Assembly (NCBI RefSeq): GCF_902499045.1
Contig: NZ_CABVPL010000006.1
Coordinates: 156,771-220,770, forward strand
Length of the DNA: 64,000 nt
DNA from: Burkholderia latens
GTDB taxonomy: Bacteria; Pseudomonadota; Gammaproteobacteria; Burkholderiales; Burkholderiaceae
Reading direction: 5' to 3'
The notes under the pieces were generated by a model. It did no database searches, was not told where the DNA came from, and saw only the letters and a program-made list of their open reading frames with translations. A program made the position numbers and the translations under genes. Positions 18,093 through 27,020 of the stretch are shown here, one piece after another. The first letter of the stretch is position 1; each line of letters begins with the position of its first letter.

Positions 18093-19451
18093 TTATTGCG
18101 CACCCGCATGCAGCGCGAGCACGGCGTCGACGTAGGCCTGCGCGTCGCCGACGTAATGTGCGGGATCGAGCAGCCGCGCGAGCGCATCGCGCGACAGGTG
18201 GGCCGATACGGTCGCATCGGCGGCGAGCACGTCGAACAGCGTCGCGCCGGTGCGCACGGCTTCCTTCGACGCATGTTCGACGACGTGATGCGCATCGAGC
18301 CGGCCGATCCGGTCGCCGAGCGCGAGCATCACGGCTTCGCCGAGGATGAGCCCGTGCGTCAGGTCGAGATTCGCGGCGAGGCGATCGGTGTTCACGTCGA
18401 GGCCCGCGACGATCTGCGCGACTTGCGCGAGCGCGCCGCCGGTCAGCCGCGCAAGCTCGGGCAGCGCGTCCCATTCGGCCTGCCAGCCACCGAGCGCGCG
18501 CTCGTGCTCCTGCACCATCCCCGCGAACACGGTCGCGACGAGGTTCGGCGCGCGCACCGCGGCGGTCAGCACGGCCGCGCAGCCGACGGGGTTACGCTTG
18601 TGCGGCATCGTCGACGAGCCGCCCTTGCCGGCGGCCGCCGGTTCGCCGAGCTCGCCGATTTCGGTCTGCATCTGCAGCGACACGTCGCGCGCGATCTTGC
18701 CGAGCGTGCCGGTCAGCATCCCGAAGCACGACGCGGCTTCCGCGATGCGATCGCGCTGCGTATGCCACGGCACGGCCGGCAGCGCGAGCTTCAGGTCGGC
18801 CGCGAACGCGGCGCTCACGCCGGCTGCGTGCTCGCGCAGGCTCGCGAGCGTGCCGGCCGCACCGCCGAACTGCAACACCAGCGCACGCGCGCGCAGCTCG
18901 GCGAAGCGCGCACGATGGCGCAGCAGCGCGTCGAGCCATTGCGCAAATTTCAGGCCGAGCGTGATCGGCAGCGCCTGCTGCAGCCACGTGCGGCCGATCA
19001 TCGGCGTCGCGCGATACGTACGTGCGAGCGTCGCGAGCGACGCGCACGCTTCGTCGAGCAGCGGCTCGAGCACGTCGACCGTGTCGCGCAGCTGCAGCAC
19101 GGTCGCGGTATCGATGATGTCCTGGCTCGTCGCGCCCCAGTGCACGAACTTCGCGGCCTCGGGGTCGTCGGCTTTCACTTGCGCGGTGAGCTGCTTGACG
19201 AGCGGAATCGCAAGATTGCCGCCGAGTGCGGCGCCTTGCGCGAGCGCTTCCGCGTCGAGCCGAGCGGCGTCGCATGCGCGCTCGATCGGTGCGACCGCGG
19301 CGGCGGGAATCACCTGCTGCGCGGCGAGTGCGCGCGCAAGCGCGGCTTCGACGTCGAGCATCCGCTGGATCGTCGCGCGGGGCGACCAGATCCGGTTGAG
19401 CGGCTCGGTGCCGCAGATCAGGGAGGTCAGGCGGGCGCTGTCTTCGAGCAT
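18093..19451 (-). CDS. pcaB: 3-Carboxy-cis,cis-muconate cycloisomerase PcaB
   Basis: A 452-residue member of the fumarase/aspartase superfamily, with signature GSSTMPHKRNP and the segment HWGATSQDIIDTA. It lactonises the protocatechuate ring-cleavage product to gamma-carboxymuconolactone. The start MLEDSARLTSL at 19451 gives the normal family length; the ribosome-binding site there is poor, and the gap to pcaJ is 95 bases, so translation may rely partly on an upstream stop. The C-terminus ends with LHAGAQ, intact. Confidence 0.95.
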   Translation of the reverse strand: MLEDSARLTSLICGTEPLNRIWSPRATIQRMLDVEAALARALAAQQVIPAAAVAPIERACDAARLDAEALAQGAALGGNLAIPLVKQLTAQVKADDPEAAKFVHWGATSQDIIDTATVLQLRDTVDVLEPLLDEACASLATLARTYRATPMIGRTWLQQALPITLGLKFAQWLDALLRHRARFAELRARALVLQFGGAAGTLASLREHAAGVSAAFAADLKLALPAVPWHTQRDRIAEAASCFGMLTGTLGKIARDVSLQMQTEIGELGEPAAAGKGGSSTMPHKRNPVGCAAVLTAAVRAPNLVATVFAGMVQEHERALGGWQAEWDALPELARLTGGALAQVAQIVAGLDVNTDRLAANLDLTHGLILGEAVMLALGDRIGRLDAHHVVEHASKEAVRTGATLFDVLAADATVSAHLSRDALARLLDPAHYVGDAQAYVDAVLALHAGAQ

Positions 19452-19546
19452 GGCGTCAGAGTGGGGAAACGGCGTGCGCCTATTGTCTACCCAAGCGTGC
19501 CGGCGTGCAGTCGATCTGTCGATCGCGCAGCCGGCACGCTTGCCGT

Positions 19547-20203
19547 TCAGGCCGCGGCCTTGCGCGTCGCGTCGATCAGCGGCACGCCGGTCAGCTTCTG
19601 CAGTTCGTCGAACGACAGGTCGGTGAAGATCTCGCTCACCGCAAGGCCGTCGGACGTCACGTCGAGCACCGCGAGATCCGTATAGATGCGGCTCACGCAT
19701 TGCACGCCGGTGACCGGATACGAGCACTGCGCGACGATCTTGCTCTCGCCCTGCTTCGTCAGGTGCTCCATCATCACGAACACCTGCTTCGCGCCGATCG
19801 CGAGATCCATCGCGCCGCCGACCGCCGGAATCGCGTCGGGCGCGCCCGTATGCCAGTTCGCGAGGTCGCCGTTCGCCGACACCTGGAACGCGCCGAGCAC
19901 GCAGTAGTCGAGGTGGCCGCCACGCATCATCGCGAACGAATCCGAGTGGTGAAAGTACGCGCCGCCCGTCAGCAGCGTCACGTGCTGCTTGCCGGCGTTG
20001 ATCAGCTCGTCGTCTTCCTCGCCGGGCGCGGGCGCCGGGCCCATGCCGAGCAAGCCGTTTTCGCTGTGCAGGAAGATTTCCTTGCTCGGGTCGAGATGGT
20101 TCGCCACCAGCGTCGGCACGCCGATGCCGAGGTTCACGTACGCGCCTTCGGGAATGTCCTGGGCGACGCGCTTGGCCATTTCATCGCGGGTCAGTCGTTT
20201 CAT
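19547..20203 (-). CDS. pcaJ: 3-Oxoadipate CoA-transferase subunit B PcaJ
   Basis: A 218-residue beta subunit of a succinyl-CoA:3-oxoacid CoA-transferase. The catalytic glutamate lies in the motif SENGLLGMGP; IGVPTLVANHLD is the N-terminal family motif. With PcaI it transfers CoA from succinyl-CoA to beta-ketoadipate. The ATG at 20203 follows CTGGAGGAAATC. It lies 19 bases after pcaI. The related SCOT of ketone-body use is similar in sequence, but the operon decides for PcaJ. Confidence 0.94.
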   Translation of the reverse strand: MKRLTRDEMAKRVAQDIPEGAYVNLGIGVPTLVANHLDPSKEIFLHSENGLLGMGPAPAPGEEDDELINAGKQHVTLLTGGAYFHHSDSFAMMRGGHLDYCVLGAFQVSANGDLANWHTGAPDAIPAVGGAMDLAIGAKQVFVMMEHLTKQGESKIVAQCSYPVTGVQCVSRIYTDLAVLDVTSDGLAVSEIFTDLSFDELQKLTGVPLIDATRKAAA

Positions 20204-20222
20204 GTCGATTTCCTCCAGGCGG

Positions 20223-20939
20223 TCAGGCGGCTTGCGATGCGGCGTGTTCGGCGGCCAGCTCGGCCGCATGCGCGGCCTGCGGCACTTCGACGACGCGCTG
20301 CACGAAAATGCCCGGCGTCACGATGTGTTCCGGATTCAGCGCGCCGAGCGGCACGACTTCCGACACCTGCACGATCGCGACCTTCGCGGCGCTCGCCATG
20401 ATCGGCCCGAAGTTGCGCGCCGTCTTGCGATAGACCAGGTTGCCCCAGCGATCGCCCTTGTACGCCTTCACCAGCGCGAAATCGGCGTGGATCGGCGTCT
20501 CGAACACATACGGCTTGCCGTCGATCACACGCGTTTCCTTGCCTTCCGCGAGCTTGGTGCCGTAGCCCGTCGGCGTGAAGAAGCCGCCGATGCCGGCGCC
20601 CGCCGCGCGGATCCGCTCCGCGAGGTTGCCCTGCGGCACGAGTTCCAGCTCGATTTCGCCCGCGCGGTACAGCGCATCGAACACCTGCGAGTCGCTCTGG
20701 CGCGGGAACGAGCAGATGATCTTGCGCACCCGCTTCGCCTTGAGCAGCGCCGCGAGGCCCGTCTCGCCGTTGCCCGCGTTGTTGTTGACGATCGTCAGGC
20801 CGCGCGCGCCCTGCTCGATCAGCGCGTCGATCAGCTCGGACGGCATGCCCGCCGTGCCGAAGCCGCCGATCATGATGGTCGCGCCGTCGTGGACGTCCGC
20901 GACCGCCGATTGAAGCGATTCGAAAATCTTGTTGACCAT
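20223..20939 (-). CDS. pcaI: 3-Oxoadipate CoA-transferase subunit A PcaI
   Basis: A 238-residue alpha subunit with the family glycine-rich motif GGFGTAGMP and CSFPRQSDSQVFDALY. It pairs with PcaJ. Start ATG at 20939 with CAGGAAGAG upstream. It is the first gene of the operon; the two operator-like boxes at 21041-21074 lie about 100 bases before it, downstream of the pobA stop codon. Confidence 0.94.
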   Translation of the reverse strand: MVNKIFESLQSAVADVHDGATIMIGGFGTAGMPSELIDALIEQGARGLTIVNNNAGNGETGLAALLKAKRVRKIICSFPRQSDSQVFDALYRAGEIELELVPQGNLAERIRAAGAGIGGFFTPTGYGTKLAEGKETRVIDGKPYVFETPIHADFALVKAYKGDRWGNLVYRKTARNFGPIMASAAKVAIVQVSEVVPLGALNPEHIVTPGIFVQRVVEVPQAAHAAELAAEHAASQAA

Positions 20940-21040
20940 GTCTCTTCCTGATACGAACCCGCGGCACGATGCGCGGCCTGTCGAGGGGACACGCGCGTGT
21001 GGCGTGCCGCGCCGGAAGGCCGTCGTCGACCTTCGGTTTT

Positions 21041-21074
21041 GTTCACTATTCGAACCTAGATTCGATTAGCGAAC
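21041..21074 (-). promoter_or_regulatory. Two PcaR-like boxes before the pca operon
   Basis: Two 15-bp boxes, GTTCACTATTCGAAC (21041-21055) and ATTCGATTAGCGAAC (21060-21074), lie 19 bases apart start to start. On the minus strand they read GTTCGAATAGTGAAC and GTTCGCTAATCGAAT, close to the GTTCGATAATCGCAC box that I recall for the IclR-type activator PcaR. The regulator gene is not in this window. Confidence 0.6.
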
Positions 21075-21084
21075 GATGGGCCGA

Positions 21085-22317
21085 TCATAGAGTCGCGCAC
21101 AGCGCGTTGTCAAGGCGGGATCCCTCGGGGGGCAGCTGGTCGTCGAACGGCAGACCGACGTAGTTTTCGGCCAGCGACTGCGCGGCGGCCCGCGAGCGCG
21201 TCACGTATTTCAGCTCGGCGAACTTCAGGCGATTGACGAACGGCGAGTCGTCCGGCGACGCATGCAGCATGTTCGTCATGAAGTACGAGAAGTGCTCGGC
21301 GCGCCATACGCGTTCGAGGCAGGTCGCCGAATAGCGCTCGAGCGGTGTGGCATCGCCGTTGCGGTAGCGCGCGCCGAGCGCGCGGGACAGCGCGCGGACG
21401 TCGGCCACCGCCAAGTTCATTCCCTTCGCGCCGGTCGGCGGCACGATGTGCGCGGCGTCGCCGGCCAGGAACAGGCGGCCGTACTGCATCGTCTCGGATA
21501 CGAAGCTGCGCATCGGCGTCACGCTCTTCTGCGTGATCCGGCCCTCGGTCGGCGTCCAGCCGGTGTCGTTCGAGAAGCGCGTGTGCAGTTCGTCCCAGAT
21601 CCGCGCGTCGGACCATTCGGCGAGGTCTTCGTCGGGCTTGCACTGCAGATACAGGCGCGTGACGGTCGGCGAGCGCATCGAGAACAGCGCGAAACCGTTG
21701 TCGTGATGCGCATAGACGAGCTCGTCGAGCGACGGCGCCGCGTCGGCGAGGATGCCGAGCCACGCGAACGGGTAGACGCGCTCGAACGTCTTCAGCCGTT
21801 CGGCGGGAATCGTCTGCCGCGCGATCCCGTGGAAGCCGTCGCACCCGGCGATGTAGTCGCAGTCGATGCGGTCCGCACGGCCGTCCGCGTGCTTGAACGT
21901 GACGAACGGATGCTCGCTGTCGACATCGTGCAGCGCGACGTCGGCGACTTCGAAGTGCATCTGGTGGCCATGCGCGTCGCCGGCCGCGATCAGGTCGCGC
22001 ACGACCTCATGCTGGCTGTAGACCGTGATCGCGCGCCCGCCGGTGAGCGCGCTCAGGTCGATGCGATGCCGCTGCCCGGAGAACAGCAGCTCGATGCCGT
22101 GGTGTTCGAGCCCTTCGCGACGCATCCGGTCGCCGAGGCCGGCTTCGTTCAGCGTATCGACCGTGCCCTGCTCGAGCACGCCGGCACGGATCCGGTTCTC
22201 GCAGTATTCGCGCGAACGCGCTTCGACGAGGATGGAATCGATGCCTTGCAGGCGCAGCAGATGGGACAGCAGAAGCCCGGACGGACCGGCGCCGATGATC
22301 GCGACTTGGGTGCGCAT
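21085..22317 (-). CDS. pobA: 4-Hydroxybenzoate 3-monooxygenase PobA
   Basis: A 410-residue flavoprotein aromatic hydroxylase. It has the FAD-binding GAGPSG motif near residues 8-13, the substrate-facing RAGVLEQGTVD segment, the DG-type motif in CDYIAGCDG, and GDAAHIVPPTGAKGMN at the second FAD site. It converts 4-hydroxybenzoate to protocatechuate using NADPH and oxygen. Start is MRTQVAIIGAG at 22317. It has its own promoter in the 115-base gap to the divergent LysR gene and is followed closely by the pca promoter, so the two units are regulated separately. Confidence 0.96.
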   Translation of the reverse strand: MRTQVAIIGAGPSGLLLSHLLRLQGIDSILVEARSREYCENRIRAGVLEQGTVDTLNEAGLGDRMRREGLEHHGIELLFSGQRHRIDLSALTGGRAITVYSQHEVVRDLIAAGDAHGHQMHFEVADVALHDVDSEHPFVTFKHADGRADRIDCDYIAGCDGFHGIARQTIPAERLKTFERVYPFAWLGILADAAPSLDELVYAHHDNGFALFSMRSPTVTRLYLQCKPDEDLAEWSDARIWDELHTRFSNDTGWTPTEGRITQKSVTPMRSFVSETMQYGRLFLAGDAAHIVPPTGAKGMNLAVADVRALSRALGARYRNGDATPLERYSATCLERVWRAEHFSYFMTNMLHASPDDSPFVNRLKFAELKYVTRSRAAAQSLAENYVGLPFDDQLPPEGSRLDNALCATL

Positions 22318-22337
22318 TGTTCGTCTCCAGAACATTG

Positions 22338-22353
22338 GTTCGAATAATGGAAC
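22338..22353. promoter_or_regulatory. Inverted repeat in the pobA-lysR gap
   Basis: GTTCGAATAATGGAAC: arms GTTC and GAAC, in the promoter region of pobA 20 bases before its start. Its left part shares GTTCGAATA with the pcaI boxes, so it could bind the same IclR-type protein, or it could be the site of the adjacent LysR regulator. Confidence 0.5.
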
Positions 22354-22432
22354 ACATTTGAGCGCTTTCCCGACTATGCGGCAATGCGATTCAGGAGATA
22401 TGTTGTATACGTTTTGAAGATACTGGCCCGCG

Positions 22433-23359
22433 ATGGACGCGCTCGATCTGAACCTGATTCCCTACCTCGTCGCCCTCGACGACACGCGCAACGTGAGCCG
22501 CGCGGGCGACCTGCTCGGCGTGAGCCAGCCGCGCGTGAGCACGGCGCTCGGCCGCCTGCGCGAGTACTTCGGCGATCCGCTGTTCGTGCGCACGTCGCGC
22601 GGGATGGAACCGACGCCGCGCGCGCTCGCGCTGCTGCCGGCCGCCCGCGACGCGCTCGCGCAGATCGAGCGCGGCCTCGTCGCGCCGCACGATTTCGACC
22701 CGGCCGCGAGCGCGCATACCTTCTCGATCGCGCTGTCGGACGTCGGCGAGATCGTGTTCCTGCCGAAGCTGCTGCAGGCGTTCGCGACGCATGCGCCGCA
22801 CGCGAACCTGCGTTCGGTCTCGCTCGCGCACGACGAAGTCGGCCGCGGCCTCGAAGCCGGCTCGATCGATCTCGCGGTCGGCTACTTCCCCGATCTGGAC
22901 GGCAACAACTTTTTCCAGCAGCGTCTGTTCACGCACCGGTTCGTCTGCCTGATGCGGCGCGGCCATCCGCTCGAACAGGCGCGCCCGTTTACGGCCGAGC
23001 AGTTCCTGTCGTGCGGGCACGCGGTGGTGCGCGCCGAGGGACGCAGCCAGGAGGTGCTCGAGAAATATCTCGCGAAGCAGCGCATGCACCGGCGCGCGGT
23101 GCTCGAAACGCCGCACTTCATGAGCTTGCCGTTCATCCTGAGCCGCACGGACCTGATCGCGACGGTGCCGCATGCGATCGGCTATGCGTACGCGGCCGAA
23201 CACGCGTTCATCGTGCCGGTCGAGCCGCCGCTGCCGCTGCCGCGCTTCGACCTGAAGCAGCACTGGCATCGCAAGTTCCACAACGATCCGCGCACCGCGT
23301 GGCTGCGCGGGGTCGTCGCGTCGCTGTTCAACGACGAACAGGACGAATGGCCGAAATGA
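22433..23359 (+). CDS. LysR-family regulator divergent from pobA
   Basis: A 308-residue LysR protein, with N-terminal winged helix (DLNLIPYLVALDDTRNVSRAGDLLG, SQPRVSTALGRLREYFGDPLFVR) and an effector-binding periplasmic-protein-like domain. It is divergent from pobA with a short shared promoter region, so it probably activates pobA in response to 4-hydroxybenzoate. Known PobR proteins are IclR- or AraC-type in other genera; a LysR type is typical of Burkholderia-like organisms. Its N-terminal sequence is closer to the NodD/SyrM-like subgroup (FVRTSRGMEPTPRA) than to CatR. Target is inference. Confidence 0.88.
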   Translation: MDALDLNLIPYLVALDDTRNVSRAGDLLGVSQPRVSTALGRLREYFGDPLFVRTSRGMEPTPRALALLPAARDALAQIERGLVAPHDFDPAASAHTFSIALSDVGEIVFLPKLLQAFATHAPHANLRSVSLAHDEVGRGLEAGSIDLAVGYFPDLDGNNFFQQRLFTHRFVCLMRRGHPLEQARPFTAEQFLSCGHAVVRAEGRSQEVLEKYLAKQRMHRRAVLETPHFMSLPFILSRTDLIATVPHAIGYAYAAEHAFIVPVEPPLPLPRFDLKQHWHRKFHNDPRTAWLRGVVASLFNDEQDEWPK

Positions 23360-23482
23360 ATGCGGCCGAGCGGCAGGTGAACGGCAGCCGGGCGGCCGGC
23401 CGCACGCACGAGCCGCGAAAGCATGAAACAATGGCCGGATATCCGCGCCGCCGCTGGCGGCCGCATTCGATGGAGCGACTAG

Positions 23483-24112
23483 ATGGGTAAAAAAAACGCG
23501 CGGCCCGAGCCGGCCGCATCCCGGCCGAGCCGGCAGGAAGCCGAGGATGCCGTTCGCGTGCTGCTGCGCTGGGCCGGCGACGATCCGAACCGTGAAGGGC
23601 TGCTCGACACGCCGGCGCGCGTCGTGCGCGCATACGAAGAGTTCTTCGCCGGCTATGCGCTGGAACCGCGCGACATCCTCGCGCGCACGTTCAGCGAAGT
23701 CGACGGCTACGACGAGATGATCGTGCTGAAGGACATCCGCTTCGAGAGCTATTGCGAGCACCACATGGTGCCGATCATCGGCCGCGCGCACGTCGCGTAT
23801 CTGCCGAACCATCGCGTCGTCGGCATTTCGAAGCTCGCGCGCCTCGTCGACGCATTCGCGAAGCGCCTGCAGATCCAGGAAAAGATGACCGTGCAAATCG
23901 CCGACACGCTGTTCGACGTGCTGCAGCCGAAGGGCGTCGGCGTGATTCTCGAAGCCGCGCACCAGTGCATTTCGACGCGCGGCGTGCACAAGCCGGGCGT
24001 CGAGATGGTCACGTCACGCATGCTCGGCACGTTCCGCACCGATCCGTCGACGCGGCGCGAATTCCTGTCGATCGTCGCGAATCCTTCTTCAGTCAACCTG
24101 ACGAATACGTAA
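23483..24112 (+). CDS. folE: GTP cyclohydrolase I FolE
   Basis: A 209-residue type IA enzyme. The zinc and active-site residues are visible in [20 protein letters not shown] and in [13 protein letters not shown]. It makes 7,8-dihydroneopterin triphosphate from GTP, the first step to tetrahydrofolate and tetrahydromonapterin. The ATG at 23483 follows ATGGAGCGACTAG. Residues 1-20 (lysine/arginine and proline-rich) are extra to the core. Its stop overlaps the next start by one base (TAATG), linking it to a pteridine reductase rather than to other folate genes. Confidence 0.95.
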   Translation: MGKKNARPEPAASRPSRQEAEDAVRVLLRWAGDDPNREGLLDTPARVVRAYEEFFAGYALEPRDILARTFSEVDGYDEMIVLKDIRFESYCEHHMVPIIGRAHVAYLPNHRVVGISKLARLVDAFAKRLQIQEKMTVQIADTLFDVLQPKGVGVILEAAHQCISTRGVHKPGVEMVTSRMLGTFRTDPSTRREFLSIVANPSSVNLTNT

Positions 24113-24915
24113 TGCAGTCCACGAAGCAAACGGCGAACGCGCCGGTCGTGCTCGTGACCGGCGCCGCGCGCCGGGCCGGCCGCGCGTTCGCCGAGTATTT
24201 CGCCGCGCATGGCTATCGCACCGCGGTGCACTACGATCGTTCGGCCGATGGCGCGCACGCGGCGGCCCGCGCGATCGCCGAGCGCGGGCACGACGCGGCC
24301 GCGCTGCGGGCCGATCTGTCGGATGCCGCGCAGATCACCGCGCTGATCGATGACGTGTATGCGCGCTTCGGCCGCCTCGACGTGCTGGTCAACAACGCGT
24401 CGGTGTTCTGGCAGGACCATTTCCCGAGCTTCGACCTGGCGGCGTTCGACCACGCGTGGGCCGTGAACTGCCGCGCGCCGATCCTGCTCACGCGGGCATT
24501 CTACGAACGGGCACGCGCGGCCGGCACGCAGGGCGTCGTCGTGAACGTGGTCGACCAGAAGATCAAGGAAAACTTCCACCGCGACCACTTCAGCTACACG
24601 GTCGCGAAGGCCGCGCTCGGCAATCTCACGCAGATGCTCGCGCTGTCGTCCGCGCCGGTGCTGCGCGTGAACGCGGTGTTCCCCGGGCTGATGCTGCCGA
24701 GCGACGACCAGACGCAGGCCGACTTCGAACACGCAAGCCGCGCGTCGACGCCCCTCGCGCGCATCGCCGGCCCCGACGATGTCGCGAGCGCGATCCTGCT
24801 GCTGACGGGCAGCGCGTACAACGGCGTGGATTTCGTCGTCGATGCGGGGCAGAACCTGATTCGCGTCGACCAGGACGTGCTGTACAAGCACCGGTCGCCG
24901 GGCGGCAAGCACTGA
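24112..24915 (+). CDS. folM: SDR, dihydromonapterin/pteridine reductase-like (FolM)
   Basis: A 267-residue short-chain dehydrogenase/reductase. It has cofactor motif VTGAARRAGRAFAEYF, in which the basic RR replaces the usual SGIG and is typical of pteridine reductases (PTR1/FolM). It also has NNASVFWQDHF and the catalytic YTVAK. FolM reduces dihydromonapterin or dihydrofolate with NADPH. The ATG overlaps the folE stop codon (TAATG), so the pair makes a reduced pterin cofactor together. The product could serve pterin-dependent hydroxylases elsewhere. Assignment is firm to the family and moderate to substrate. Confidence 0.85.
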   Translation: MQSTKQTANAPVVLVTGAARRAGRAFAEYFAAHGYRTAVHYDRSADGAHAAARAIAERGHDAAALRADLSDAAQITALIDDVYARFGRLDVLVNNASVFWQDHFPSFDLAAFDHAWAVNCRAPILLTRAFYERARAAGTQGVVVNVVDQKIKENFHRDHFSYTVAKAALGNLTQMLALSSAPVLRVNAVFPGLMLPSDDQTQADFEHASRASTPLARIAGPDDVASAILLLTGSAYNGVDFVVDAGQNLIRVDQDVLYKHRSPGGKH

Positions 24916-25037
24916 CGGATCGGCCATCGATGCGCGGCGCGGGCGGCCGCCTTCGTGACCCGGTGCGGCGGTGCGGCGAGATCGCGTCGCACAGGGCATA
25001 CCGCGCACGCTGCGCGGCCGCCGCTTCGGCCGCGTCG

Positions 25038-25958
25038 TTACGGCTTTTCGGCGCTGCCGCCTTCGCGGACCTTGCCCTGCGCGACGCTCGTGCCGGGCGG
25101 CACGCTGTGCGTGAGCCACACGTTGCCGCCGATCACCGAGCCGCGCCCGATCGTCACGCGCCCGAGGATCGTCGCACCCGCGTAGATCACGACGTCGTCC
25201 TCGACGATCGGATGGCGTGCATTGCCCTTGACCAGCGCGCCGTCGCCATCGGCCGGGAAGCTCTTCGCGCCGAGCGTGACGGCCTGATACACGCGCACGC
25301 GCTCGCCGATGATCGCGGTTTCGCCGATCACGACGCCCGTACCGTGGTCGATGAAGAAGCTCGGGCCGATCTGCGCGCCCGGGTGGATGTCGATGCCGGT
25401 GGCCGAGTGCGCGATTTCATTGATGAAGCGAGCCAGCAGCGGCACACCGAGCCGGTGCAACGCGTGCGCGAGCCGGTGGTGCATCATCGCGAGCACGCCC
25501 GGATAGCACAGCAGGATCTCGGTGATGTGCTGCGCGGCCGGGTCGCCCGCATACGCGGCCTGAATGTCGCTCACCAGCAGCGCGCGAATCGACGGCAACT
25601 GCCGGCCGAATTCGCGCGCGATCTCGAACGCGCGTTCGTCGAGCTCCGCGAACGGCGTGTCCGCGTGCTCGGGCAGGAACGGCAGCGCACGGCGAATCTG
25701 TTCGGACAGGATCCGCAGCGTGCTTTCGAGGGTATGACCGACGTAATAGTCGACGCTTTCGTCGGTCAGATCCGGCGCGCCGTAATGCGTCGGAAACATC
25801 GACGCGCGCAGGCCGGTGACGATCTTGCAGATCGCGTCGCGCGACGGCAGCTCGCGGATGCCGCGCGGGTGACGCGTGCGATGGAGTTCCTCGCGCGATT
25901 CGCGCAAGCCGGCGACGATTTCTTCGAGGCCCCACTGACGGGCGGGTGATGTCGACAT
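25038..25958 (-). CDS. cysE: Serine O-acetyltransferase (EpsC/CysE type)
   Basis: A 306-residue enzyme with an N-terminal helical domain and a C-terminal left-handed beta helix of hexapeptide repeats. The active-site segments are NEIAHSATGIDIHPGAQIG and IDHGTGVVIGETAIIG. It acetylates serine with acetyl-CoA, the first committed step to cysteine. The longer N-terminal domain resembles the EpsC type rather than E. coli CysE. The ATG at 25958 gives the family length. It is transcribed alone and convergent to folM; a second copy for housekeeping cysteine synthesis may lie elsewhere in the genome. Confidence 0.9.
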   Translation of the reverse strand: MSTSPARQWGLEEIVAGLRESREELHRTRHPRGIRELPSRDAICKIVTGLRASMFPTHYGAPDLTDESVDYYVGHTLESTLRILSEQIRRALPFLPEHADTPFAELDERAFEIAREFGRQLPSIRALLVSDIQAAYAGDPAAQHITEILLCYPGVLAMMHHRLAHALHRLGVPLLARFINEIAHSATGIDIHPGAQIGPSFFIDHGTGVVIGETAIIGERVRVYQAVTLGAKSFPADGDGALVKGNARHPIVEDDVVIYAGATILGRVTIGRGSVIGGNVWLTHSVPPGTSVAQGKVREGGSAEKP

Positions 25959-26096
25959 ATGCCAATGCAGGCAGCCGCGCTCGATCGCACGGCCGCTAAT
26001 AAAGTGACGGGTTCCGCAAGATTACCGCGTTTTCGTCCGGCAGCGGCACGCCCGGGGGATCGGCCGGACGGCCGAGCCCGCCGTTGCGCGACGGCG

Positions 26097-26330
26097 TCAG
26101 ATCGTGATGCTGCTCGCGTCGATCCAGCGCACGGCCCAGTCCCGCGCGTGCGCGATCGCGTCGCCTTCGTCGTTGAACTGGAGCTCGGTCGGGAAAAAGC
26201 GGTTCGCGACGAGTTCCCCGTCGCTCGATCGGGAGATCACGACGTAGGGTTTGAACGAACCGTCGCTGGCGCGCGCGGGCGCGCAATTCAATAGATATCC
26301 GCGGTGCGTGAAGGCAGTAGTCGCTTGCAT
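26097..26330 (-). CDS. Small hypothetical protein (DUF6566-like)
   Basis: A 77-residue cytoplasmic protein, with a strand pattern YLLNCAPARASDGSFKPYVVISRSSDGE followed by FPTELQFNDEGDAIAHARDWAVRWID. As I recall, similar short proteins are common in Burkholderia (DUF6566-like). The ATG at 26330 lies in a plausible context but has no strong ribosome-binding site. Function unknown. Confidence 0.65.
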   Translation of the reverse strand: MQATTAFTHRGYLLNCAPARASDGSFKPYVVISRSSDGELVANRFFPTELQFNDEGDAIAHARDWAVRWIDASSITI

Positions 26331-26609
26331 GAATCCGCCACCTCTAGTCCCTTGCTTTGTTGTTCGCTACCCGTCTTTAAGGGTGCTGCGGCGCCCCGGC
26401 GCGGGCGGAGGCGGCGAGACTGCATCCCCTGTCGCCGCTTCGCAGGAAAAGAATCATACTCTGTAGAAAACGGGTGTTCTAGCTGAAATAAATCATGACA
26501 AATCAGCGCGCGTCGCGCGACGGCGGCGACGCCCCGCGCGCCGTTTTCCCGTGGTGCCCGGAACGGGATTTGCTTCGATCCGGAGCGCTTCGCCGCCAGG
26601 AGAGCCGTG

Positions 26610-27020
26610 ATGGAAACGTCAGCTCACGCGCGCGCCACGCGCCCGCGCAGCATCGAACTGGACAACGACGACACGCACGACAGCACCGTCGACACCGACG
26701 GCAAGAACCGCGAGGCCGCGCGTCTCGCGAGCGGCCGCGTGTTCTCGCCGGACCAGATCACGCGCAGCAACGCGTCGCTCGTCAACGCGATGCCCGAGGC
26801 CGGCGACGGTTTCGCCGGCTTCGACAGCCGCCCCGGCGGCAATCATCCGGCGTTCGCGTTGCGGGCCGGGTACATGGTGATCGAGAAGGGGTTCGACGCG
26901 CCGCCGCAGGCGGCCGACGCGCTGTTCGGCCCCGTTCACCGGATGCACGGCAGCGCGTACTGGCCGGCCCACGGACGCCGCCCGGAGCGCGTGATCGAAA
27001 TCACCGCTGTGCCGAGATAG
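26610..27020 (+). CDS. Hypothetical protein, acidic
   Basis: A 136-residue protein starting at the ATG at 26610; a GTG directly before it has a slightly tighter ribosome-binding spacing (CCAGGAGAGCC). The first half is hydrophilic and rich in Asp/Asn (IELDNDDTHDSTVDTDGKNRE), so probably disordered. The second half contains GDGFAGFDSRPGGNHPAFALRAGYMVIEKGF and RPERVIEITAV, which look folded. No membrane segment or signal peptide. I do not recognise the family. Confidence 0.6.
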   Translation: METSAHARATRPRSIELDNDDTHDSTVDTDGKNREAARLASGRVFSPDQITRSNASLVNAMPEAGDGFAGFDSRPGGNHPAFALRAGYMVIEKGFDAPPQAADALFGPVHRMHGSAYWPAHGRRPERVIEITAVPR

